This document shows positions 16,312 to 25,275 of a stretch of DNA of 45,863 bases, in pieces. Where the stretch lies: positions 1 through 45,863 of the forward strand of contig NVWM01000014.1 in the NCBI GenBank assembly GCA_002733665.1, given 5' to 3'. The notes below the pieces were generated by a model. It did not search any database and was not told where the DNA came from. It saw only the letters and a list, made by a program, of their open reading frames with translations. The stretch's first letter is position 1. The number at the start of each line of letters is the position of its first letter. Position numbers and translations under genes: made by a program. Origin of the DNA: Lutibacter sp. GTDB taxonomy: Bacteria > Bacteroidota > Bacteroidia > Flavobacteriales > Flavobacteriaceae.

Positions 16312-17540
16312 ACAAAATAATATTAACAACTATACTTATCCTTATTTTAGGAGTTCCTAAAAGCCACGGACAAGTAGATTCAACGTTATTTAAACGAATT
16401 CCAACAGACACAATAAAATCTACTTTAAATATGGATGCAGTTTACAATAGACCTTTTTTAGGTTTTGGGAAAACTCCAGTATCTGTAGGTGGTTATGCAG
16501 AAATGAATTGGCAATATTTGGGTACTGATGGAGTATCCGAAGGACATCAATTTCAAATGAGAAGAATGACATTATTTGTAGCTGCAACAATTAGTAAAAA
16601 AATTAAATTTTTAAGTGAAATAGAATTTGAAGAAGGTGGAAAAGAAATTAATATTGAATTTGCCGCAATTGATGTAGAATTTCACCCGTTATTCAACCTA
16701 AGAGGTGGAATTATTATGAATCCTATTGGCGCCTTTAATCAAAATCATGATGGTCCAAAATGGGAATTTACTGACCGTCCTATTTCCGCAACTCAAATGC
16801 TACCTGCAACTTGGAGCAACGCAGGATTTGGGATATTTGGAAAAAAGTATTCAAAGGATTGGATGATTGGCTACGAAGCTTATTTATCAGGTGGTTTTGA
16901 TAATTCTATCATAGATAATGAAGAAAATAGAACTTCGTTGGCTGCTTCAAAAGCTAATCATGAGCGTTTCGAAGAATCAGCAAGCGGAACACCTTTATAT
17001 ACAGCTAAATTGGCTGTAAGAAATAACAAAATAGGAGAATTAGGCCTTTCTTATATGGGCGGAATCTATAATAATTTTGATGACGATGGTGTAGAATTGG
17101 ATCAGAAGAGAAATTTAGATGTATTTGCCATAGATTTTAACTCAACCATTGCTAAAACAAGTACTTTTATTACTGGTGAATGGGCTTGGGTGTCAGTTGA
17201 TGTTCCTTCAACTTATACGCAGCAATATGGCAGAAAGCAAAAAGGTGGATTTGTAGATATTGTTCAACCTGTACTTAAAAAGAAAATATTAGGCTGGGAA
17301 AAAGCAGTACTTAATCTTGCTTGTCGGTTAGAATACGTTGACTGGAATGTTGGAACTTTTAACGAAACTGGTGGAAATATTGGAGAAGATGTATGGAGCA
17401 TTATGCCTGCAGTTAGTTTTAGACCTACATCGCAAACAGTATTTCGTTTGAATTATAGATACCAAGAGCAAAATGATATTTTAGGAAATGGTCCAGCAAT
17501 CACAAACGGATTTAGTTTTGGTATTTCTTCGTATTTTTAA
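16308..17540 (+). CDS. Outer-membrane porin
   Basis: This 410-aa protein has a signal peptide (ILTTILILILGVPKSHGQ). The rest is rich in alternating beta-strands and ends in an aromatic residue (GISSYF), as in outer-membrane barrels. It shows the pattern of phosphate-selective-porin-like flavobacterial barrels (GGYAEMNWQYLG, QMRRMTLFVAATISKKIKFL, INIEFAAIDVEFHPLFNLRGG). Its ATG overlaps the Rieske stop, and it lies upstream of the metal ABC genes. It plausibly admits the metal or a metal complex into the periplasm; the specific solute is inference. Confidence 0.8.
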   Translation: MNKIILTTILILILGVPKSHGQVDSTLFKRIPTDTIKSTLNMDAVYNRPFLGFGKTPVSVGGYAEMNWQYLGTDGVSEGHQFQMRRMTLFVAATISKKIKFLSEIEFEEGGKEINIEFAAIDVEFHPLFNLRGGIIMNPIGAFNQNHDGPKWEFTDRPISATQMLPATWSNAGFGIFGKKYSKDWMIGYEAYLSGGFDNSIIDNEENRTSLAASKANHERFEESASGTPLYTAKLAVRNNKIGELGLSYMGGIYNNFDDDGVELDQKRNLDVFAIDFNSTIAKTSTFITGEWAWVSVDVPSTYTQQYGRKQKGGFVDIVQPVLKKKILGWEKAVLNLACRLEYVDWNVGTFNETGGNIGEDVWSIMPAVSFRPTSQTVFRLNYRYQEQNDILGNGPAITNGFSFGISSYF

Positions 17541-17673
17541 CTAACATTTTATACGGTTTAGACAAAATAATTTCTCATTTGCATTTATTTAAGAAAAGAG
17601 AAGAAACCGAAAGATCTCAAACTAAGTGACAAAAAATCTATTTGTAAAGGACATAAACTCGAAAAATTAAAAA

Positions 17674-18585
17674 ATGAAAAAATATTTATTAATTCTATTA
17701 GTATCAACTGCACTTATTGGGTGTAAAAAAGATGTTCCAAAAAATGACAATCTTAACGTTGTTACAACAACATCTATGATTACCGATTTGGTAAAAAATA
17801 TTGGTGGAGAATATATCAATGTTCAAGGATTGATGGGAAGTGGTGTAGATCCACATTTGTATAAAGCTAGTGAAGGAGATGTGTCTAAACTTGTAAATGC
17901 AGACATTATTTTTTACAACGGATTGCACCTTGAAGGGAAACTTGTAGAAGTATTTGAAAAAATGGGAAGTGCAACTAAGACTCCTATTGCATTGGCAGAT
18001 GAAATAGATACAACAACATTAATCGGTTCAGATTATTTTGCGTCAAATTACGATCCGCATGTTTGGTTTAACATCGAATATTTTAAGCAATTTGCTACAA
18101 AAATAACGCTGGTTTTATCAGAAAAAAATCCCGAAAACGCTAAGAAATTTATTGAAAATGAAAAACAATATTTAGCAAAATTAGACTCATTACAGAACAA
18201 TGTGAAAGCAATTATTGAAACGCTACCTGTTGAAAAAAGAATCTTAGTCACTGCACATGATGCTTTTAATTACTTCGGAAAAAACTATGGTTTTGAAGTC
18301 GTTGGATTACAAGGTTTATCCACAGCAACAGAGGCAGGAGTTAAAGATGTTCAAAAATTAGCAGCATTTATTATTGAAAAAAACGTGAAAGCTATTTTTG
18401 TAGAAAGTTCTGTTCCAAAACGTACAATCGAAGCCTTAGAAGCAGCTGTAAAATCTAAAGGTCATGACGTAAAAATTGGCGGAACTTTATTTTCTGATGC
18501 TCTTGGAAATGCTGGAACTGTGGAAGGAACGTATATCGGAATGTTTGAATACAATGTAAATACAATTGTTAACGCACTTAAATAA
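17674..18585 (+). CDS. troA: Metal ABC transporter substrate-binding lipoprotein (TroA-like)
   Basis: This 303-aa cluster A-I binding protein has a lipobox (STALIGCKK, Cys17). The metal ligands resemble TroA: His in [10 protein letters not shown], His in [10 protein letters not shown], His in [10 protein letters not shown] and Asp in [26 protein letters not shown] also matches TroA. It lacks the His-rich loop of many zinc-specific ZnuA proteins. TroA proteins take Zn2+ or Mn2+, so with an MntR-type regulator upstream manganese is favoured. Its TAATG junction overlaps the ATPase gene by one base. A 133-nt spacer separates it from the porin gene, so it may have its own promoter. Confidence 0.9.
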   Translation: MKKYLLILLVSTALIGCKKDVPKNDNLNVVTTTSMITDLVKNIGGEYINVQGLMGSGVDPHLYKASEGDVSKLVNADIIFYNGLHLEGKLVEVFEKMGSATKTPIALADEIDTTTLIGSDYFASNYDPHVWFNIEYFKQFATKITLVLSEKNPENAKKFIENEKQYLAKLDSLQNNVKAIIETLPVEKRILVTAHDAFNYFGKNYGFEVVGLQGLSTATEAGVKDVQKLAAFIIEKNVKAIFVESSVPKRTIEALEAAVKSKGHDVKIGGTLFSDALGNAGTVEGTYIGMFEYNVNTIVNALK

Positions 18586-19322
18586 TGGGAAAGAAAATAG
18601 CCGTAAAAGTAGATGATTTAACTGTAGCATATAACTACAAACCTGTACTTTGGGATATTGATCTTGAAATTCCAGAAGGTGTATTGATGGCTATTGTTGG
18701 TCCTAATGGTGCTGGAAAATCAACATTGATAAAGTCTATTTTAGGAATTTTAAAACCTATTGCAGGAAGTGTTAGTATTTATGGAAAACCTTATGAAAAA
18801 CAACGCAAATTAGTTGCATACGTACCTCAAAAAGGAAGTGTAGATTGGGATTTTCCTACTACAGCATTGGATGTGGTAATGATGGGAACTTATGGAAGTT
18901 TAGGCTGGATAAAACGGCCAAGGCAAAAAGAAAAAAAAGCCGCTTTAGAAGCACTTGAAAAAGTAGGAATGCTTTCTTTTAAAAACAGACAAATAAATCA
19001 ACTTTCTGGAGGGCAACAACAACGTATATTTTTGGCAAGAGCACTAGTTCAAAATGCTTCTATTTATTTTATGGATGAACCTTTTCAAGGTGTTGATGCA
19101 ACAACTGAAATCGCAATTATCAATATATTAAAAGAATTAAGAAAGGCAGGAAAAACATTAATTGTCGTACATCATGATTTACAAACAGTTCCAGAATATT
19201 TTGATTGGGTAACTTTTTTAAATGTCAAAAAGATTGCTACAGGACCTGTAAAAGATATTTTTAATGATGATAACTTAACAAAAACCTACGGTATTAATTA
19301 TAAAGTAAGCGTTCAAGAATAG
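18585..19322 (+). CDS. troB: Metal ABC transporter ATP-binding protein (TroB-like)
   Basis: This 245-aa ABC ATPase has Walker [10 protein letters not shown] (39-47), the Q-loop [12 protein letters not shown], the signature LSGGQQQR, Walker [13 protein letters not shown] and the switch histidine in [22 protein letters not shown] is characteristic of Zn/Mn importer ATPases (ZnuC/MntB/TroB). It energises uptake together with the binding protein and the two permeases. It overlaps the binding-protein gene by one base. A repeat-filled gap of about 160 nt follows before the first permease. Confidence 0.92.
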   Translation: MGKKIAVKVDDLTVAYNYKPVLWDIDLEIPEGVLMAIVGPNGAGKSTLIKSILGILKPIAGSVSIYGKPYEKQRKLVAYVPQKGSVDWDFPTTALDVVMMGTYGSLGWIKRPRQKEKKAALEALEKVGMLSFKNRQINQLSGGQQQRIFLARALVQNASIYFMDEPFQGVDATTEIAIINILKELRKAGKTLIVVHHDLQTVPEYFDWVTFLNVKKIATGPVKDIFNDDNLTKTYGINYKVSVQE

Positions 19323-19323
19323 T

Positions 19324-19479
19324 GTCATTCCTGCGAAGGCAGGAATCTCATGAATTAAAAACTGTCATCTTGAACTTGATTCAGGATCCATAAAAAATAG
19401 ATTCCGCATCAAGTGCGGAATGACAAAACAAAAAAACATTTGCGAAAAAGGAAAATATTCTAGTCTTCGCAGGAATGAC
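19324..19479. repeat. Nested inverted repeats inside the tro-like operon
   Basis: The outer arm 19324-19347 (ATTCCTGCGAAGGCAGGAAT core) has a truncated partner at 19464-19479 (TCTTCGCAGGAATGAC). Between them lies a second pair: 19364-19389 (GTCATCTTGAACTTGATTCA and following bases) and 19400-19425 (ATTCCGCATCAAGTGCGGAA core plus TGACA). This fills the whole ATPase-permease gap. The arrangement looks like one paired element inserted into another. Confidence 0.8.
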
Positions 19480-19482
19480 AAA

Positions 19483-20604
19483 ATGGATTTAAAAGAATAT
19501 ATAGAACTCGTTTTCAGCGACTATACGTTGCGTACTATCACACTTGGAACAGCAATTTTAGGTGCAGTTACAGGAATGTTAGGGAGTTTTGCAGTACTGA
19601 GAAAACAAAGTTTGTTGGGTGATGCAATTTCACATGCAGCCTTACCTGGAATTGCAATCGCATTTCTAATTACAGGAGCAAAAGACAGTAATACATTATT
19701 ATTAGGAGCATTAATTAGTGGACTCATTGGAACATTTTGGATACGCGGAATTATTTCAAAAACACATTTAAAATCTGATACTGCTTTAGGATTAATATTA
19801 TCCTTGTTTTTTGGATTTGGGATGTTACTCTTAACATATATCCAGAAACAACCAAATGCAAATCAAGCAGGACTCGATAAATATTTATTTGGTCAAGCAG
19901 CAACTTTAGTTGAAAGCGATGTATGGTTAATGGCTATTGTAACTGGAATTTGTTTGTTTGTTTTATTACTTTTTTGGAAAGAGTTTAAACTATTATTATT
20001 CGATGAAGATTATACTAAAACATTAGGTTTTAATACCAAGTTTATTGATATTTTAATCACAAGTTTTATTGTTTTAGCAATTGTTCTTGGACTCCAAACT
20101 GTTGGAGTGGTCCTAATGAGTGCTATGTTATTGGCTCCTGCTGCAGCGGCTCGTCAATGGACAAATAGCCTGAGTGTTATGGTAGCCTTAGCTGCAATTT
20201 TTGGAGCATTTTCTGGTGTCGTAGGAACAGCAATTAGTGCAAGTCAAAACAATCTATCTACAGGACCAGTTATTGTACTTGTTGCTTCTGTATTTGTAAT
20301 CTTTTCGTTTATATTTTCACCAAGTCGAGGGTTATTATTTAAACAAATCAGATTTATAAAAAATCGTCGTGATTTACAACTTCATAAAACATTAGCCTTT
20401 ATGCACCAAATTGCTGAAAATCACGAAGATATTTCGCATCCACACGCTATTAGAATTTTAAACAATTTTCATGGATACACGAAAGGAACACTTCAAAAGT
20501 TGGTCGACAAAAATTATGTAATCCTTCAAGGAAATATGTGGAGTCTCACTCAAGAAGGTTTTAAAACGGCTTCTAATTTATATAATCAAACAGATAATGA
20601 ATAG
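19483..20604 (+). CDS. troC: Metal ABC permease with C-terminal winged-helix-like tail (TroC-like)
   Basis: The gene starts at MDLKEYIELV (ATG 19483); upstream in-frame codons are repeat sequence. The 373-aa protein has about eight membrane helices of the ABC-3 permease family (LLGDAISHAALPGIAIAFL, MLLAPAAAARQWTNSL). After the last helix, residues about 285-373 form a soluble, charged tail (HKTLAFMHQIAENHEDISHP, then GTLQKLVDKNYVIL, SLTQEGFKTA) resembling the winged-helix domain of DtxR-family regulators. Its end overlaps the second permease by eight bases. The tail may sense cytoplasmic metal (inference). Confidence 0.88.
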   Translation: MDLKEYIELVFSDYTLRTITLGTAILGAVTGMLGSFAVLRKQSLLGDAISHAALPGIAIAFLITGAKDSNTLLLGALISGLIGTFWIRGIISKTHLKSDTALGLILSLFFGFGMLLLTYIQKQPNANQAGLDKYLFGQAATLVESDVWLMAIVTGICLFVLLLFWKEFKLLLFDEDYTKTLGFNTKFIDILITSFIVLAIVLGLQTVGVVLMSAMLLAPAAAARQWTNSLSVMVALAAIFGAFSGVVGTAISASQNNLSTGPVIVLVASVFVIFSFIFSPSRGLLFKQIRFIKNRRDLQLHKTLAFMHQIAENHEDISHPHAIRILNNFHGYTKGTLQKLVDKNYVILQGNMWSLTQEGFKTASNLYNQTDNE

Positions 20605-21757
20605 TGCTCAAATAGAAATACAACTCATCGCTAGTGTAGTCGCAATCGCTTGTGCTATTCCAGGAACTTTTTTGGTATTGCGTAAAATGGCAATGATCAG
20701 TGATGCTATTAGTCATTCTATTTTACCTGGAATTGTCATTGGATTTTTTATAACACACGATTTAAACTCTCCTTTACTTATTTTATTAGCAGCATTGACA
20801 GGAATCATAACAGTAATTCTAGTAGAATATATTCAAAAAACAGGATTGGTAAAAGAAGATACAGCCATTGGATTGGTTTTTCCTGCATTATTTAGTATTG
20901 GTGTGATATTAATTGCCAAAAACGCCAATGATGTTCATCTTGATGTAGATGCTGTTTTGTTAGGAGAATTGGCTTTTGCTCCATTTGATAGACTCTTAAT
21001 TGGAGAGACAGATCTTGGCCCAAAATCACTATGGATTATAGGAACTATATTACTAATAACTGTTACTTTATTGATCGCATTTTTCAAAGAATTAAAAGTG
21101 AGTACATTTGATAAAGGACTTGCAGCGTCTTTAGGGTTTTCACCTGCAATTATTCACTACGGATTAATGTCTGTTGCATCTGTTACAACAGTTGGTGCTT
21201 TTGATGCTGTTGGCGCTATTTTGGTTGTCGCCCTGATGATTGCTCCTGCAGCAACTGCTTATTTATTAACTACCGATTTAAAAAAAATGTTACTATTAGC
21301 CATTGGTTTCGGAGTTTTTGGCGCAATAAGTGGTTATTGGTTTGCACATTGGTTAGATGCTTCAATTTCAGGGTCAATAACAACAATGCTTGGTTTACTC
21401 TTTTTAGTTGTTTACTTATTTGCCCCAAACAAAGGGTTAATTTCGGTGATGTATCGAGAAAAACAACAGCGAATAGAAGTATCACTATTGACATTTTTAT
21501 TGCATTTAAAAAATCATGATGAAATAGAAGAACGCCATGTCAATCATTTAAATGAGCATATAAATTGGCGAAAAGTACGTTCAAAAGTGGTGTTGGATTT
21601 AGCACTAAAAAACAATATGATACATATTGATACTAATATTGTTTCTCTTACTGAAAAAGGAAACAAATTTACTTCTCAAGCCATTGATTATATTATCACT
21701 AATGAAGATGCTCAAATTGAGCATATGAAAGATGATTTCTTTCTATTTAGAGGGTAA
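20597..21757 (+). CDS. troD: Metal ABC permease with C-terminal extension (TroD-like)
   Basis: This 386-aa protein is the second ABC-3-family permease (MISDAISHSILPGIVIGFF, LMIAPAATAYLLTTDLKKML). As in the first permease, a soluble tail (about 290-386) follows the final helix, with a winged-helix-like pattern (EVSLLTFLLHLKNHDEIEE, KVVLDLALKNNMIHID, SLTEKGNKF). It probably pairs with the first permease as a heterodimer. It ends two bases before the convergent FeoB-associated peptide gene. Confidence 0.88.
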   Translation: MNSAQIEIQLIASVVAIACAIPGTFLVLRKMAMISDAISHSILPGIVIGFFITHDLNSPLLILLAALTGIITVILVEYIQKTGLVKEDTAIGLVFPALFSIGVILIAKNANDVHLDVDAVLLGELAFAPFDRLLIGETDLGPKSLWIIGTILLITVTLLIAFFKELKVSTFDKGLAASLGFSPAIIHYGLMSVASVTTVGAFDAVGAILVVALMIAPAATAYLLTTDLKKMLLLAIGFGVFGAISGYWFAHWLDASISGSITTMLGLLFLVVYLFAPNKGLISVMYREKQQRIEVSLLTFLLHLKNHDEIEERHVNHLNEHINWRKVRSKVVLDLALKNNMIHIDTNIVSLTEKGNKFTSQAIDYIITNEDAQIEHMKDDFFLFRG

Positions 21758-21759
21758 AA

Positions 21760-21891
21760 CTAATGACAACCACAATCATTTTTTCCACAAGATTTTGTAG
21801 ATTTTTTTGGCTTATAAAAATACTTTTTTACAAGAAAAGCAACTGCCAATAAGACAGTAATATAAACTAATATTTCTTGTGTGTTTATCAT
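21760..21891 (-). CDS. FeoB-associated Cys-rich membrane peptide
   Basis: This 43-aa ORF starts MINTQEILVYITVLLAVAFL, a single membrane helix, and ends in a basic then Cys-rich tail (SCGKNDCGCH). This is the layout of the FeoB-associated Cys-rich membrane protein family. It lies 40 nt downstream of feoB on the same strand, so it is the third gene of a feoA-feoB operon. The Cys/His tail could bind Fe2+ or interact with FeoB. It is easily missed because of its size. Confidence 0.85.
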   Translation of the reverse strand: MINTQEILVYITVLLAVAFLVKKYFYKPKKSTKSCGKNDCGCH

Positions 21892-21931
21892 AATCTATAA
21901 GTCGTAATATTTAATATCTATTACTTTAAAT

Positions 21932-24040
21932 TTACTTTAAAAGTTGAAATGCTATCAATGCCGCGATATATGCAATTCCAGACATCCCAAAGAGTTGTAT
22001 CAATGGCCATTTCCAACTATTGGTTTCTCGTTTCACAACTGCTAGAGTTCCCATGCATTGCATCGCAAAAGCATAAAATAGCAATAGTGAAATTCCGCTT
22101 GCAAAATTAAATACTTTTTTACCAGAAGGATGTACTTCTTGGCGCATTTTATCTTTAATCGTTTCATCTTCATCACCTACACTTCCTACACTATAAATTG
22201 TAGCCAATGTACTTACAAAGACTTCACGCGCAGCAAACGAAGTAGCCAAGGCTATTCCGATTTTCCAATCGTAACCTAAAGGTCTAATAATTGGCTCTAT
22301 TGTTTTCCCAACAATACCAATATAAGAATGCTCAAGTTTATAAGATGCAATTTTATCATCTAGTTCCCTTTCTGAAAATTGAGAATTTTCAACTTCATTT
22401 TTTACAATTTGTTCTGCGTTAATAAACTTTTCTCCAGGACCATAAGAAGCCAAAAACCATAACACAATTGAAATTGCTAAAATTATTTTACCTGCTTCAA
22501 AAACAAATGATTTTGTCTTTTCAAGTACGTTTATAAATACATTTTTAAACATTGGTAATTTGTAGTTTGGCATTTCAACTACAAAATAAGATTTACTCTT
22601 AATCTTTAAAATTTTATTTAAAATATGGGCAGCAATTATTGCCGAGGCAAATCCAAGGATATATAAAAACATCAAGGTCAATCCTTGAGCGTTAAAAATC
22701 CCTAAAACTCTTTTGTCGGGAATTACCAAAGCAATTAATATTGCATAAACTGGTAATCTTGCAGAACATGTTGTGAAAGGTGTAACCAAAATAGTAATCA
22801 ATCTTTCTTTCCAACTTTCAATATTTCTTGTTGCCATAATCGCAGGAATAGCACATGCTGTACCAGAAATTAATGGAACTACACTTTTACCACTCAATCC
22901 AAATCGACGCATAATTCTATCCATAAGAAAAACAACTCGACTCATATAACCACTTTCTTCAAGCACAGAAATAAACAAGAAAAGAAATACTATTTGAGGA
23001 ATAAATATCGCTATTCCTCCAAGGCCAGCAATAACGCCATCGACCAATAAATCTGTAAAATTTCCTGCTGGAAGCGTATGACTCACCCAATCTCCTAAAG
23101 AAGCAAATGAAGCGTCTATAAAATCCATTGGAACGCTACTCCAATCAAAAATTGCTTGAAATATCAACAATAAAATTGAAAAGAAAATAACGTAACCGAA
23201 AATTTTATGAGTCAATATTCTATCAAAAACACTTCTCAAATCTCTAGCCTTAGATTTATCTACAGTATATCCTTTTTTAAGGACATCATTAATAAATTTA
23301 TAGCGAGCAATCGTCTCTTTATGCTGTAATCTTTTTAATTCAGAATTTGATTTGGTTGCAAAAGATGCTTTTTCTTTAATTTCATTTTTTTCAACTTTTC
23401 CAAAGTTTACATCTTGGGTGATTACCAACCATAACTTATATAAAGATTGATTTGGAAAAACTTTTTCTAACCTGTCAAAATATTCTTTATCAATTATTGA
23501 AGAATCTAAACAAGAGTCTGAAGATAAACTTTTACTGTTTTGTAATAAAGTCTTAATACTTTCAATTCCTTTTTTAGTTCTAGAACTCACTAATAAAATT
23601 TTAGTGTCTAATTCTTTTTCTAAAACATCAACATCAATAGAAATCCCTTTTCGTTTCATTCTATCAGACATATTAATCACTAAAATTGTTGGGATTTCTA
23701 AGTCTTTAATTTGAGTAAATAATAATAAGTTTCTTTTTAAATTTTCTACCTCAGAAACTACAATAGCAACATCAGGATAATCTTCTCCATTTTTGTTCAT
23801 CAACAACTCAATTACAACACTTTCATCAAATGATGAAGCATTTAAACTATACGTTCCTGGAAGATCAATGATTTTTGCTCTTTGATGTTGGGAAAGTTTA
23901 CAGAAGCCAACTTTTTTTTCGACGGTAATTCCTGGATAATTTCCAACTTGTTGATTGAGTCCTGTAAGATGATTAAAAACCGATGTTTTACCTGTATTAG
24001 GATTACCAATTAACGCAACTTTCAAAATGTTAGCACTCAT
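21932..24040 (-). CDS. feoB: Ferrous iron transporter FeoB
   Basis: This 702-aa protein has an N-terminal G domain with G1 GNPNTGKTS (12-20), G2 region GNYPGITVE, G3 DLPGTYSL and G4 NMSD. A GDI-like helical spacer follows, then a C-terminal membrane domain of about eight or more helices with the two Gate motifs (LSGKSVVPLISGTACAIPAI and GIALATSFAAREVFVSTLA). It imports Fe2+ across the inner membrane, powered or gated by nucleotide hydrolysis. It is 11 bp downstream of feoA. Length is in the normal range for FeoB. Confidence 0.95.
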   Translation of the reverse strand: MSANILKVALIGNPNTGKTSVFNHLTGLNQQVGNYPGITVEKKVGFCKLSQHQRAKIIDLPGTYSLNASSFDESVVIELLMNKNGEDYPDVAIVVSEVENLKRNLLLFTQIKDLEIPTILVINMSDRMKRKGISIDVDVLEKELDTKILLVSSRTKKGIESIKTLLQNSKSLSSDSCLDSSIIDKEYFDRLEKVFPNQSLYKLWLVITQDVNFGKVEKNEIKEKASFATKSNSELKRLQHKETIARYKFINDVLKKGYTVDKSKARDLRSVFDRILTHKIFGYVIFFSILLLIFQAIFDWSSVPMDFIDASFASLGDWVSHTLPAGNFTDLLVDGVIAGLGGIAIFIPQIVFLFLFISVLEESGYMSRVVFLMDRIMRRFGLSGKSVVPLISGTACAIPAIMATRNIESWKERLITILVTPFTTCSARLPVYAILIALVIPDKRVLGIFNAQGLTLMFLYILGFASAIIAAHILNKILKIKSKSYFVVEMPNYKLPMFKNVFINVLEKTKSFVFEAGKIILAISIVLWFLASYGPGEKFINAEQIVKNEVENSQFSERELDDKIASYKLEHSYIGIVGKTIEPIIRPLGYDWKIGIALATSFAAREVFVSTLATIYSVGSVGDEDETIKDKMRQEVHPSGKKVFNFASGISLLLFYAFAMQCMGTLAVVKRETNSWKWPLIQLFGMSGIAYIAALIAFQLLK

Positions 24041-24051
24041 ACAATTAGGTC

Positions 24052-24282
24052 TTATTGAGTGATTTTTTTAATTGATATATGAATCGCAGTTTCTTTTCTT
24101 ATAGCAACATAACAATCATTGATGTTTATATACATAGGATCTTGAAAAGGAGCAAATTGGACTAATTCTACAGTATTTCCAGGCAAACATCCCATTTCAA
24201 TAAGCTTGAGTGGAACACGCGCTATATCAAACTCTTGAATGATTCCTTTTTCGCCCTTTTGAAGTGTTGCAATAGTTTGCAT
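24052..24282 (-). CDS. feoA: FeoA family protein
   Basis: This 76-aa SH3-like cytosolic protein has the FeoA pattern (KGIIQEFDIARVPLKLIEMG, then CLPGNTVELVQFAPFQDPM, YVAIRKETA). It is needed for FeoB function. It is first in the feoA-feoB-peptide operon and is preceded by a TATCTTTG promoter box with an overlapping palindromic operator. Confidence 0.93.
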   Translation of the reverse strand: MQTIATLQKGEKGIIQEFDIARVPLKLIEMGCLPGNTVELVQFAPFQDPMYININDCYVAIRKETAIHISIKKITQ

Positions 24283-24309
24283 AAAAATTCTAATTTGTTA
24301 ATCGAATGG

Positions 24310-24337
24310 CAAAGATACTAAATTAGAATGATTCTAA
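24310..24337 (-). promoter_or_regulatory. feoA promoter with metal-repressor operator
   Basis: On the minus strand TATCTTTG (complement of 24310-24317) is the -7 box. Just upstream, TTAGAAT-G-ATTCTAA (24323-24337) is a perfect 7-bp inverted repeat. The minus-strand 12-mer ATTCTAATTTAG next to the -7 box is identical to the one in the promoter at 14621-14650, and a further ATTCTAATTT lies at 24287-24296. This links feo to the repressor at 13897-14553 (inference). Confidence 0.6.
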
Positions 24338-24349
24338 ATATGACTTTTA

Positions 24350-25030
24350 TCACTTCTTTTTATATTCTTCTTGAAGTACTTTTATATCGAGAATTAATTG
24401 TTGAATCTGATCACTATTCGTGCCGTCATAATAACCTCTAATTTGGCGTTTTTTATCAACCAAAATAAAGTTTTCGGTATGGATAAAGTCTTGGTCTCCT
24501 CCATCACCTTCATCAACTACAGCAAAATAACTTTTACGTGCTAATTCATAAATATGTTTTTTATCTCCTGTTGTTACATTCCATTTACTATCTATAACAT
24601 TCTTATGATCAGCGTATTCTCTCAAAACAGGAACGCTATCCATCACTGGAGTTACAGAATGTGAAAGCATCATTACAGTACTATCATTCATAAACTCTTG
24701 CTGTACTTTTGCCATATTATTTGTCATTATCGGACAGATCGTTTGACATCTTGTAAAAAAGAAATCTGCAACATAAATTTTATCTTCATAATCTTTTTCG
24801 GTAACTGTTATTCCGTTTTGATTGAGCAAAGAAAAATCAGCAATCTTATGATCTTTTGTGATATGAAATAGCGATTTGTCAACCAATCTTGGATTTACAT
24901 CCGCAGGATTATAAATTGGTAATCTTTCTTGTGGTTTTAAAATAGAATAAATTACAAAGACCATAAAGACAGAAAAAACAGCCATTACTATAAGAAGAGG
25001 AAACGATTTTTTAAAAAAATTGAGATTCAT
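24350..25030 (-). CDS. SCO1/SenC family copper-binding protein
   Basis: This 226-aa protein has an N-terminal membrane anchor (about 11-31) and a periplasmic thioredoxin-like domain with the SCO signature FFFTRCQTICPIM (Cys95, Cys99) and the third ligand His184 in DFIHTENFIL. SCO proteins deliver copper to, or reduce thiols of, the CuA centre of cytochrome oxidase. The feo operon follows but has its own promoter. Confidence 0.92.
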   Translation of the reverse strand: MNLNFFKKSFPLLIVMAVFSVFMVFVIYSILKPQERLPIYNPADVNPRLVDKSLFHITKDHKIADFSLLNQNGITVTEKDYEDKIYVADFFFTRCQTICPIMTNNMAKVQQEFMNDSTVMMLSHSVTPVMDSVPVLREYADHKNVIDSKWNVTTGDKKHIYELARKSYFAVVDEGDGGDQDFIHTENFILVDKKRQIRGYYDGTNSDQIQQLILDIKVLQEEYKKK

Positions 25031-25049
25031 TTTGAGTGTAATTTTTATG

Positions 25050-25083
25050 CAAATTTACAACAAACACCGTTTTTTATGCACAA
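25050..25083 (-). promoter_or_regulatory. Promoter of the SCO gene
   Basis: On the minus strand TTG (complement of 25081-25083), 23 nt, then TAAATTTG (complement of 25050-25057) fits the Bacteroidetes consensus at the upper limit of spacing. It lies 20 nt before the ATG. Confidence 0.4.
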
Positions 25084-25152
25084 TCACTACTAAAAATTTG
25101 TTAAATCATATCCTTACTTCATATATCTATTTTAAAACTCTATTTAAAACCG

Positions 25153-25160
25153 TACATTTG
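25153..25160 (+). promoter_or_regulatory. Candidate -7 element upstream of rseP
   Basis: TACATTTG matches TAnnTTTG but lies 115 nt before the rseP start and has no obvious -33 TTG at the usual spacing. It would imply a leader of about 110 nt, in which I see no ORF or clear structure. Confidence 0.3.
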
Positions 25161-25275
25161 TGCGTTTTTTAAGACAAAAAAGAACATGTTAAAAACATTA
25201 TCACTTAAAAGAATGATTAATGCGAACACATGTGACAATTAAAAAACAATAAATAAAACACGTGAAAGATACTAT

